A stretch of DNA of 64,000 nt from Chamaecrista fasciculata (lineage: Eukaryota > Streptophyta > Magnoliopsida > Fabales > Fabaceae): NCBI GenBank assembly GCA_003254925.1, contig QANZ01027320.1, positions 259,601 through 323,600 of the forward strand, given 5' to 3'. The translations under genes were made by a program, and so were the position numbers. Every line of letters starts with the position of its first letter. Position 1 is the stretch's first letter. This document shows positions 11,091 through 22,328 of this stretch, one piece after another. The notes beneath the pieces are model-generated. The model was not told the origin of the DNA. It saw nothing but the letters and a program-made list of their open reading frames with translations, and made no database searches.

Positions 11091-11437
11091 GCAAAAGTAC
11101 TAATTTCGTCCCTAAACTTTGCACCAGTTGTCAATTTCGTCCCCAATGTTTCACATTTTAGTCAATTTTATCCTTTGGCTAACTTCTTTTAATAAATAAA
11201 CGATAAATTGCATTCTGTTTTTCAATCTGAGTTAAAATTTGAGTTTATTTTTCTATCAATTTTACATTATATATCATTAGCCACTTAAATTCTGTCAATA
11301 ATATTTGGCTAAAGTAAGAGTAAAGGATAAAATTGACCAAAATAAGAAACATTGGGGACGAAATTGACAACCAAAAAAGATTGAGGACGAAATTGACAGT
11401 TGGAGTAAAGTTTAGGGACGAAATTAGTACTTTTGCT
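11091..11437. mobile_element. Mutator-type MITE in kinase intron of copy B
   Basis: The inverted ends are GCAAAAGTACTAATTTCGTC and its complement. The perfect 9-bp TSD ATAATATCA lies at 11082-11090 and 11438-11446. The 347-bp element is non-coding. The same family occurs at 46512-46888 and, more degenerate, at about 14714-15054. Confidence 0.8.
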
Positions 11438-12072
11438 ATAATATCAAACTTATAAAAAGGCTAAAATACATTAAACTCCCTCGAAACTCTAGCCATTGTG
11501 CGAAAAGCTCTTACGAACTTTAAAAAGTGGGATTTATAAAATGGCTAACAGTAACTAAAGTTCACGGTGGGTTTTATGCATTTTAGAAAAAAAAAGAAAA
11601 AAAGATTACCCTGTAAACACTACCAAAGCCTCCTTGTCCAAGTTTATTTGCTTCAAAGAAGTTGTTTGTAGCCATTGATATGGTGTTAAAATCAAACAAT
11701 GGAAATTCTAGATCATCCATATTCCTATCACTTGAATTGTATTCTGTATTACTTGAAAATAACAGTCTGTCTGGGCTTCTCCCATAAGCATCTATATATA
11801 TGTAGTTTTGAGACAGAGACATAAACATTAATTAGATGAAGCAGAACAAGGAAAAACAACATATGCAGATTATATAGTACATGCATTATTTTCTGTCTTA
11901 CCTATTTGTTGTTTTCTTTTTGGTACATTTTGTGGTTTCTTCTTCTTCTTCTTCCTTATGAGAAAGAGAGTGACCACCAAAACTATGATGAGTGCACCAC
12001 CAACTACAATGCCTACAATCATACCTAGTACATGTTTCTTCTTGCCAGATCCACCTGATGATCCTGAGTCAT

Positions 12073-13019
12073 CTGAGAAATAGACAACACACCACTTATT
12101 GTATAGTCATCTTATGTTATGTTAGATTTTAAACTTAATTACAGCATACAAACAAGTAGTTAAGGGTGAGTTTGGTCATTAAGAGATTAAATGAGAAGAG
12201 AAAACAGAGGAGAATGTTGATTTTTGGGATATTTTGGTTGGATGTTAATTATACTTTCTTCAAAGTAATTTAGTTCTGAAGTATCTTAAATTTGTAAAGT
12301 ATAACCACGATGAAGAATTAATCCAAAATACTTTATATCATTTTATTAATTTTTTTTTGTTTCTTAAACAATGAAAAAATCACATTTATTTTTCATTCCT
12401 TTCTCAATCTAAACATATTTTTTAAAAAAAAAATGGTTAGTATTGACTATTGAGAGATTTACCACTTAAAAGGCAGAGTGCTTCACTCCTACAGCCTACC
12501 TCAGCCTTGAAATTTCAAAGGGACAATATCATAGTTAGAACTTAGAACTCTCAATAGTTTTAATTTTTTTTTTTTTATGAAATTGTACAATAATTATATA
12601 TGAATTAATAAAGAAGAGTTCATAATATTTTCAAGAAGAAATCTAACTTTTAGTCCCTCAACTTATCCAAAAAATATAATTTAGTCTATAAATATTGAAA
12701 ATATACTTTTCTATCCCTGATTCTTATACAAACATTGACTATGTAGTCTCTAAAATGTGTATTTGTAAGGAATAAATAGTATATTTTTGTAAGAAAATCA
12801 GACAAAAAATGTATTTCTAATATCTATGGACCAAATTGTAACTTTTGTAAAAATTTAAGGAATAAAAGTCAATTCTCTTTGATTTTCAATTTCCAAACAA
12901 GACTAAAAAGTGATATTTCACACAAATCAAACATTCCATACTATCATCATCACCCATCAATGAAAGAGAGTCACAAAAGGAGGTAGAGATAGAAAGTGTG
13001 AGTCTCACAAAATAATAAA
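12073..13019. other. Non-coding stretch where EGF/PAN coding would be expected in copy B
   Basis: Neither the cysteine-rich EGF-like nor the PAN domain of S-receptor kinases can be read here in any minus frame. The stretch is AT-rich, with a degenerate TIR-like element between about 12170 and 12900 (GAGTTTGGTCATT on the left, CCAAACAAGACTAAAA on the right). Confidence 0.5.
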
Positions 13020-13384
13020 GAGTAAATTACACTTTGGTATCATGTTCTATAGACCGATTTCATTTTGGTACTCTTTTTTTTCAAAAGTGACATTTTGGTA
13101 CCATGTTATTTGTACCGTTAACACTTTGGTACCCTAACAAAGATAGAATAGGGTAACAAATCATGAAAGATCAAGGTACCAAAGTGAAATTGGTCCATAG
13201 AACAGAATACTAAAGTGTTAACAGTGCAAAAAAAAAACAGGGTACCAAAATGTCACTTTTGAAAAACATGGTATCAAAATGTTAACGGTGAAAAGAACAG
13301 GGTACCAAAGTGTCACTTTTGAAAGAACATAGTATCAAAGTGAAATCGGTTCATAGAATAGGGTACCAAAGTATAATTTACCCT
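13020..13384. mobile_element. Mutator-type MITE (GGTACC family)
   Basis: The ends are GAGTAAATTACACTTTGGTA and GGTACCAAAGTATAATTTACCCT-type inverted repeats, with internal GGTACCAAAGTG units. The 9-bp TSD AATAATAAA lies at 13011-13019 and 13385-13393, though this is low-complexity sequence. The family also occurs at 39418-39908 and 43164-43591. Confidence 0.7.
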
Positions 13385-13715
13385 AATAATAAATATGTGA
13401 GTTTCACAAAATAATAAATATATGAGATCCATACTTTCTCGCTCTATCTCTTCTTTTATCTCTCTAAAATGAACACAAAATGCAGGGGATTCAAATACCT
13501 CACAAAAACTGATGTGGTGTATTAAAGAGAGAAAGAGTTAGAAAGAGAAATCTGAACTCCACTAATATTTCCACCACTTTGGGTCCATACGTAGCGTTGG
13601 AGTTGACCCGTTGAGTTAACCACGAGCCTCGTGTGGACGGACTCGTTGTTGTTTAGGGTAGAAGATGGTGTGTAGTATACCTCGTGTGAGTCTTGAACTA
13701 TTCCTCCAAACCTGA

Positions 13716-15174
13716 AATTAACTAACCACTCAAATGGTATTTGAAAGATATTTTTAATTTTAATTTTATTTCTATAATAGGCCACGTGTTTTTATTTTTT
13801 GCGAAAGGTTGGTAAATGGTCATTTCCATTTATACCTCAAAATTTTTTTTCAATTATACCCTTAACGTTTCATATTTGAGTCAATTATATTCCAATTCGA
13901 CATTTTTTTTAAGGTCTTTAAGTTTTTATTATTTAGAAATCCTTCATTCTCTCAAGATTTTTCTTTCACACAAGTCCCTAATTAATTACAGAACAATCCA
14001 GAATGTTTGTCATCTTTAACGAAATGGTCCCTGCAATTGAGAAACCCGATAAATCTCTCCCCTCTGTTTTTCACAGTTCCGGAAACCACACACAAACTCG
14101 CTGTTGAGCCTTGAATACTGGGAAAAATCGAGCAGAAATGCCAATAGCTCTAACTCTCGGCGTTAATACACAATCTCCAGTGGCGGTGCCGTCATGGTCG
14201 TCCAAATTGAGAAGTAAAGTAACTTCAAAACTCCTTTGGTGAGAGAGACAAAATAAAGAAGATAAGTGAGAGAGGCAGTTGCAAGGGAATGAAAGGGATG
14301 AGAATGACATAATTTAGGGGAGACCAAGAAGCTCAGGACGACAACGAGAATGACTATATCGACGAAATTAAGGACAGAGTGGACTATGACGATGAAGTGT
14401 GGTGGTGATGTTTTAGAGTAAGAGAAGAAGGGTTGTCAATGGCTTCTAAGGACCTGTTTGTTAAAGATGACAAACATTCTGGACTATTTTGTAATTAGTT
14501 AGGGGTTGGAGTATAATTGACTCAAATGTGAAACATTGGGGGTATAATTAATTAGCAAAAAAAATGTTGGAGTATAACTGAAAATGACCTCATACGTTGG
14601 GAGTATCAGATGTAATTTTGCCATTTCTTTAGGGTAACATTTACGGACACAATTTGTATAAAAAAAAAAAAGTTAGATTAAATTAATAATTTATCTATTG
14701 AAAAATAACAAATGGCTTAATTTAGTATCTCCAAACTTTACATCAACAGTCAATTTCATTTCTAATGTTTCAAATTTTCGTCAATTTTATCATTTCCTCT
14801 TACTTTAGTAAAATATTAGCAACAAAATTTACATGGCTAATGATATATAATGTAAAATTAATTAAAAAGGAAACTCAGATTCTAACTCAAATTGAAAAAC
14901 AAGATACAGTCTGTAGTTAATTTATTAAAAGAAGTTAGTTAAAGGATAAATTTGACTAAAATAGAAAACATTGAAGATGAAATTGACAAAAAAAATATTG
15001 AGATAAAATTGACCGTTGACAGTATAAGTGGAAGACAAAATTAGTAATTTTGCCAATAATATCTAAAAGATAAATGACACATCAAACATAATATTTTTCG
15101 ATCAAATGAGATTTCTTTTTTTGAATTTTGAAAAAGAAAAAATAATCGAAGTGTCATGAAAATTAAAAAGTCTT
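13716..15174. other. 1459-bp interruption in the S-domain exon, flanked by a 9-bp repeat
   Basis: CAAACCTGA occurs at 13707-13715 and 15175-15183, and the S-domain coding resumes cleanly after removing the interval. On the coding strand the junctions read CAG/GTTTG on both sides, so it could also be spliced as an intron. Copy A has the same junction (463-471), so the event predates the duplication. The interval contains two TIR elements, about 13811-14627 (TATACCC and TGTTTCATATTTGAGTCAATT family) and about 14714-15054. Confidence 0.55.
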
Positions 15175-17490
15175 CAAACCTGACTCCATTCCAAGCCCCT
15201 GTTCGAAACGACTTGACACCGTTGTCGTACAAAAAGGCTTCCGGGATTCCATGTGGGTCGAGCCTGTACGAGACGTCTCCACTTGAAGGGTCGTTTTGGA
15301 TTTTCCATGACGTTAAACGCCACTCGATTCCGGAGTCTAAGTTGAGTTCCATCCAAGCTTCATGCCAGGTAACAGAGTGTCCGTAGGTGAATCAAAGCTC
15401 TGCCATCGAAACGTACTGCTATTTCTGTGGTTTGCATCTTTAAGAACCAAATTCCCAGAATCCAGAATCTTGAGAACAACATGGTTTTCGATTTGTGATT
15501 GATTATTCGAGGAAGAAGAAGACCATACAGGGTTTCTAGAACCATCGAGAAGTACGAGGTTTCCTGAGTCTCCGATTCTCAGTGATGATGATGAATTCGA
15601 ATTTTCAAGTGGGGTGTCTCTGTTTGCAGAAGATACCAGATTCCAAGGTACAATCTTGAGGATGAATTAAAGAAACCCAATTCGAAGATTTTTCCAGAAG
15701 ATACGAGGGTTTCATTGATTCTCAGAGACTGTATTGAAGTTAATGTATCTGAAGAGAATGAGATTGTGTTTGTGGAGAAGAAAGCAAGTGATGACATTGC
15801 GAAGAAGATGCAATAGAGAAGAAAACGTTGCATCTTCAAGTGTGAAAATCACTGGAGACACAGAGATTAGGTTCTGTAATGTTCATCATTTATATAATCA
15901 TATCCATGTGAAAATTGTTATTGCAGATCAAAATTCAACAATTTTAAACATAAAAAAAATTCTAAACACACTGTCATCCAGCAACAAGATTCCATGTACC
16001 TGAAATTATTGATATATTTAATGATTTGAAGTTTAGTACTAAATACTATAATCCAACTCTGTGATCGGGCTTGCCCAAAGTAAACGTTCTTTTCTTTCAG
16101 GCTAAAGTGCACTTTTCCTTTTAAAACTTTTACTTAGGTCTCAAGTCACTCCTATAATTTTTTTATGTTGTACTTTTGTTTTCATATTTTTTCCTCAGGT
16201 TGCATATTTGATTTGGTCTTATATTTTTGGATCATATTGCAGAATTGGTCTCATATCTTTTGGTCAGGTTGGTGAAATTAACCCCATATATTTAGGTCAG
16301 GTGTAGAATTAGTCTCATATCTTTGGGTTAAATGATTTTAAAAGTGAAACTTTTGCCAAAGATATGAGACTAATTTTGCAACTTGAACAAAAGATACGAG
16401 ACAAAAAGTGATATAAGACCAAATTTGCAATCTGAGCAAAACATACGAGACCAATAGTACAACAAAAAAAATTTTATGGGATCAATTTGAGACTTGAACA
16501 AAAATTATGGGACAAAAAATGCACTTTGACCTTGTTTTTATTATATTCAACATGGAATTCATACGTAGTCAGATGTACATTTCTGGAAATAAGACAAAGT
16601 TGTACTTGTAAGATTCACTCGATATACTAGATGTTTTTTTTTTCCAATTTTATCGGATGTCCCCAGAGGGACAATATATTAGATGTTTTTTTTGGGACTT
16701 TCTTCAAGAAATATTTAGAAGGTCAAGTGAGAGCTCTTAGCTTTTTGCAACAATTTTTTTTATTGTCAAAAATAGTCTTTTGATTTCTTAAGTTTAAAAT
16801 TAAATTCAATTTTGATATTAATATTTTATTTGAGTTAATTTTATCATTTATGTTTTTAGAATGATTTAATTTTGTTATGATATATACTTATATCCTATTG
16901 ATTTTTAATGAAATTATCTAATATGATTTACTAAAGTAAGTTTGAGATAAAAATGTGAAAGTTAATTACTTTCTAATTCAATTTGACATCATCTGTGTGA
17001 CAATCTTGGTTGAGTAGAAATAAAAAATTTGTTAAGAGTAACTCGAATTAATTCTGAACTCCTCACATTATTCAAATTTGAAATACGAGATATATAATCA
17101 ATTTCGCTTAACAAGTTGTCCACTTTTTAAAATCGACTGGATCTTATTTGTTGACGGTAGGGATGCTTATGGGTAGGGAACTAGGGATTTATGATCCCCC
17201 AACTCAGACTCGAACCTGGATATAAGCGAGTATTAAAATTAATCTCTATCCCCATACTTTTTCGGGTAGTCTAATACCCAAACTCAGACCTGAAGAGAAT
17301 TCAAAATAAATTACTTTTTATTAATATACAACTTATTTTTATTATTATTTTTTTTTTCATCTATAACTACTAAAAACAAAAAAAATTATAAATAGGAATA
17401 TATTATTAAAATATTTCAAATTGTAAGGAATATATCCTTACAATTTAATGTTTTCTCAACAAAAAGTTTTGGAAGTATTATATTATATAT
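14200..17490. repeat. Tandem segmental duplication, right copy
   Basis: This is the partner of 1-4935 in direct orientation. It lacks the hAT-like, Mutator-like and retroposon insertions of the left copy and so preserves the empty sites. Homology fades after about 17490. Confidence 0.85.
16100..16532. mobile_element. TIR MITE (right copy of duplicated pair)
   Basis: The ends are GGCTAAAGTGCACTTT and AATGCACTTTGACC, with internal GGTCTCATAT/ATATGAGACC inverted units. It is collinear with 3584-4042. It has no coding capacity. Confidence 0.55.
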
Positions 17491-17588
17491 ATATATTATT
17501 GATAGAGTACGGGTAGGGTATCACCATACTCAGACCCGGACTCGGTGAGGTTGGGCTGAGTCAAAGTCCAAACCCATACGCATAGGGG
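17161..17588. mobile_element. hAT-like non-autonomous element
   Basis: The left end ATGCTTATGGGTA and the right end AACCCATACGCAT are imperfect inverted repeats, followed by GGGTA/TACCC-rich subterminal sequence (GAGTACGGGTAGGGTATC). It is non-coding. The left copy of the duplication retains only its first half. Confidence 0.45.
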
Positions 17589-20302
17589 TAATATTTCAGG
17601 AACCTCATTGGATATGAGTATTTTGATCATTTCTAGTTGACAGTCCCAATTGATATAAAAGTACTTGTCAAAAGCAATAAATAACTCCTAGACTCGTCGC
17701 ATTCAAATTTGAAATGAGAGATATGTGACTATATATTCAATAGTTAGAGACCAAAGTGAATAACTATGAAAATATATAAGACCAATTTGAATATTTTGAA
17801 AAATAAAAGACCAAAATAAACTTTAAAATAAATATATAAGATCAATTTGAACATTCGATCTAAATTAAATACTTATTTTCTTTCTCCAATTTGAACATTT
17901 TGAAATATAAAATACGACAACTTTATCTCTAATTTGTGATTAAGAATAAAAAATTTTATTTATCTCTTTTTCAACTCCCTTATAATACACATAAGAGAGA
18001 AATGATTTATCTCAACTGTTAAGATTAGAAATAACGACAGAAATTATATAAAATCACATTTTAGAATCAAAACAGAATAAATATAAAAGTCTCAGGACCA
18101 AAACAAAACAAAAAATAATGGTATGACCAAAATAAGACTTACCCATAGTTTAAGAACCAAAATAAATATTTGACCAAAAAAATCATCTGCAGATATCTAA
18201 AGGAGAAGTTAATTTCCTCTCTTGAATGTATGGATAATAAATTTTCATAGCATTCTAATTTGTAGACTAGAAAATCTAAAATAATTATATTTTTAATTGG
18301 GATTTAATGTAAAAATCCCGGTTGATAGATCAACGGGGCTTTACCACCATTGATCACCCCTTGTATGGGGTGTTTTTTTAATTTACTTTTAATTTTTTTT
18401 ATTAATAAACAAAGAGGAAAGAGAAAGACTCATGGAATGGATTGTTATATTATCACTAGTTTTGTATCATTACCTTTTTTAATTTAAGATTTATTTTTAT
18501 CAAATTCTTTATCCAATATATATTGCTTGTTGTTAGTGCTATTTTAGGTATTATATGTACGATTTCCGACACAAGTACGCATTTTTTGAAGATATAAACG
18601 ATATTTAAAGAAAAAAGTATATCAATGCATATTACAAAAAAAAAATTATTTTTTACCTTTAAAGTATGATATTATTTTTAGTTGTATTCTTAAAAAATTT
18701 TTGGGTTAATTATACTCGTAATGTATAGAGCCGGTTTTACTTATACCCTCAAAGTTTTCTTAATAAATTATATCTGAATATATCAAATTTGAGTTAATTG
18801 TACCTTAAATATCCCTCAATTTTAAGGTACAATTGACACAAAAAATTTAAGGATATAATTGGTAAAAAAGAAAAGATTGAGAGAATAGTTGACTCAAAAA
18901 CAACTTTAGGGATATAACTGAAACCGACCTCATACTTCTAAGATACAATTGGTTCGAAAAGATTTTGAAAATACAACTGAAAATAGCCACCTAAGTGTAC
19001 TAATACTATTTTTGCCGACATTATAATATATTGAAAATAAGTAAAATACATCATATGTCAACAATAATTTAATTTTCAGGCCAAATCAATAAACGATATA
19101 CTGATATACAAAACCCAAATCAATAAATACAATGCTAAAGATGACGTACAATGAATTGAATGAATAAGGCGAAGTCATGTGATTGCCAACCGTTTTGTCC
19201 TTGAACTTCAAAAAGTCTCTTCAACTTAGAAATTTTTTTTTTTAAAAAAAGGAAGGATGATGTATATTTTATTGGGCTTAATTAAGGAGGTAGATGAACT
19301 TATTTAGCACCTAATCAAATTTACATTTGATGTGTTTCGATTAAAGATTAAAGTGAAGAATAGAATAGAATAAAGCGAAAAATAATTAAGACCTATTTCT
19401 CTTATTTAAAAAATTGAAATTTAGAGGAGAAAATCATAATCTCTCAATTTCCTCAACTGGTTATTCAAAAATTCTAAATATATAATTAAAAAAAAAATTA
19501 TTTTTCAAATTTGATAGTGATTTTATCAAGATATATTTTTAGTTCTATTATTGTTTTTATGATTTTTTTAATATTAGATTGATTCAAATATAAATATCTA
19601 TGTGGAAAAACTTTCTTGATATAAATATTTATGAAAAAAGTTACTTTTTTGATATGTAAGAAATATAATGGTAAATGTTTTCTTGACAGCACTAAGATCA
19701 ATAATAATTTTTATTCAAAAGATATATTCCATATAAAATTAGTTATACTTTTACTTTATTTCTTTAGTTCAATAATGTTTATTAATTATTCTTTTCATGC
19801 ATTATTAAATTTGTATTATCCGATAAATTGTAGATATCATTTGACTTTTTTACAATATATTTTGGTTTGATACTTTTTTAAAATGAGAAAGGAGGACTTC
19901 TCAAATAAGGAGAAATTTGAAAGAGTTAATCTTTTCTTTCACTCTCGTCCCTTTCCTTCCCTCCCCATCAATATTTTTCCTTCATCCTTTTCCAATTATC
20001 CAAACAAATATCACAGGGTAAAACTTGTTAATATAAACTTGCATACATTTATTCAATCAAATAATGATTAAGGTAACATTTTCATCATGATGAATTGTCA
20101 AATGTGATGACATCATACTATAAAATTCCAAGAAATTCTCGGAATTATTGAATAAGTTTTCAACACGCATCAATGACTTCGTTATTTTATTTCGGCCATG
20201 AAATATTCTAATCAGTGGCGGTGAAGTAATATTTTTCATTGTTTTAAATAGATTTTTTAGTGCTAAAGAAATAGATAGTCCTAAAGTAAAGGTGATGTCT
20301 TT

Positions 20303-20367
<65 letters not shown>

Positions 20368-21533
20368 CATCATCGTTATCAAATTTTGCTGCCCCTACTT
20401 GATCGATGTCTGTTTATTCTTGTTTTGTACGATGGTTTTCATTTATCTGTTTTATAATTTAAATTTAAATTCATTTTTACTTAATTTATAAAATTATAAT
20501 TATAATACAATTAATTTTAAAATATTTTAATGATTTATTTTTTTAATTTAATCACTGAAAGATAAAATTGTAAAGTCTAGTTTTTAAAATATCTAGTTAC
20601 TAGTTAGAATCAATTAAATATTTTTGTTAATATATTAATTTAGATTTAACAGTATACATATATGATATTTAAATGTTAATCATAAAGTGTAATATTTTAA
20701 AAAAATTAAAATTACATTAAATTTATCATTATATTTCAAGTAACATTTTTTAGAAATTAAATCATTAATTTTTTAATATTTAAAGTATCCTATCTATTGT
20801 CATCCTTAATAAATAAAGAACTATCCGTTGTCATCTCTATCCTAACTATCCTAAGAAATTACTATCCTTGCCTCGAACCTACTGTTAAGATGTAATTTGA
20901 CTTTATTTACTAACAATCTCAACTGAACAAAAAGAAATCTTCAAATATCAGTATATTATTTTGAACTTGTCGTATTTATTTAGACTTAAAATGAGAGAAA
21001 TATAATAAACTTTGTTTGTTTAACCGTAAAATGAATTATCACTTTTAAGACTTGATTTGATCTCATTTGTTGACGGCTCTAAAATACTCGTAAAAAAAAT
21101 CTATAGTTCTAAATTTATCGCACTCGAGCTTGAAACGAGAAAAATATAACTATATTCAATATTTTTTTAGATCAATTTAAAAAATTATAGAATGTGTATT
21201 TAACAAATAAATCATAGAAGACCAATTCAAAATCTACCCTATACTTTTTTTTTTTGGTCTTAAAATCTACCCTATACAGAAGGGGAAATTTGAGGTTTTG
21301 GCCATATACTTAAACAAAAATATCATGAACAAATATTCAAGCTTTGAGCACTTGTTACCAAAAAAAAAAAATTCAAGCTTTGAGACACTAGGCGTGAAAA
21401 TGAAAAGACCTTCCAACCACACTTGCATTATTAATGAAGTCTATCCATTTATTTGGATTTGGCCAGCCAGCATACAATAAATTCTTCCCTTCTCTTTCCC
21501 ATTACTAACTTCACAACTCTGAACTTGAAAAAC
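17589..21533. other. AT-rich intergenic region with degenerate TIR elements
   Basis: No gene is recognised in either strand. A degenerate TIR element lies at about 18640-19020, of the same type as 30816-31148 (ends TACCTTTAAAGTATG and its counterpart). Another lies at about 20880-21306, with CCAATTCAAAATCTACCCTAT near its right end. The last about 80 bp before 21534 are the presumed promoter and 5' UTR of the LRR kinase (CATACAATAAATTCTTCCC upstream of the ATG). Confidence 0.5.
20304..20367 (+). repeat. (TAA)21 microsatellite
   Basis: An uninterrupted TAA repeat of about 64 bp ends in CATCATCG. Long perfect trinucleotide tracts of this kind are usually polymorphic. Confidence 0.95.
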
Positions 21534-22296
21534 ATGGCAAAACTTGTTCATATCTCTGTTTTCATGTTCTTTATGCTTTGCTTTAAGCTCTCTTTAGCTT
21601 GGAGTAACACAAACATCACCACTGACAAATCTGCACTTGTTGCCTTCAAATCTTCCATCACATATGATCCACAAAATCTCTTAGCCAATTGGTCTCTCTC
21701 TTCTTCTTCTTCTTTTTCTCCATGCAATTGGATTGGTGTCACTTGCAACAATATATCAAGGGTTCATTCCTTGAATCTTAGTGACATAGGTTTTAATGGC
21801 ACAATATCTTCTCAATTGGGAAATCTCTCGTTCCTCATTGAAATTGATCTTAGTGACAACAATTTTCATGGTCAATTGCCAAAAGAATTAGCTCAATGGA
21901 AGAGATTGAGATTGCTCAACTTGGCTAACAATAAATTTGATGGAGAATTTCCGATGTGGATAGGGAATATGTGTGCACTTCAATACTTGATTCTTCGCAA
22001 TAATCGTTTTAGTGGACATATTCCTGTGTCTATTTCGAGTCTATTAAGGTTGGAAACGTTGGATTTGAGGTTTAATGCTATGGAAGGGATTATTCCACTT
22101 GAGATTGGAAGACTTCAGAACTTGAAGAATTTACGACTTTCGCGTAACAAGTTCTCAGGAGTTATACCTCAAACTATTTCGAACTTAACTTCACTTCAAA
22201 TATTGAGTTTATCTGGTAACACTTTGTCAGGTATGTTTAAATTATTTATGTTATTCGTATTTGTTTTTATTATATGAATTCTTGCATTTCACACAA

Positions 22297-22328
<32 letters not shown>

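Larger units (their letters stand above)
9894..15839 (-). pseudogene. G-type lectin S-receptor-like Ser/Thr kinase, copy B (decayed)
   Basis: Read right to left. Signal peptide and B-lectin lie at 15839-about 15390 ([47 protein letters not shown]). The S-locus part is at about 15390-15175, continuing at 13715-about 13548 (HEVYYTPSSTLNNNESVHT, RLVVNSTGQLQRYVW). Then come the TM exon 12072-11902 (VLGMIVGIVVGGALIIVVLV, then a Lys-rich stop-transfer), exon 11791-11610 ([20 protein letters not shown]), exon 11015-10799 (IAVKRL, QHRNLV), exon 10724-10487 ([21 protein letters not shown]) and last exon 10214-9894. The TM and kinase exon junctions keep phase. Defects: a 26-bp deletion at the VWYHQ region, a 1-nt deletion near 15350, a 1459-bp interruption, no EGF/PAN coding between 13548 and 12072, and no exon for the APE/subdomain IX part between 10487 and 10214. 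[13 protein letters not shown] has two extra residues compared with the family's [12 protein letters not shown] functional receptor is not expected. Confidence 0.85.
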
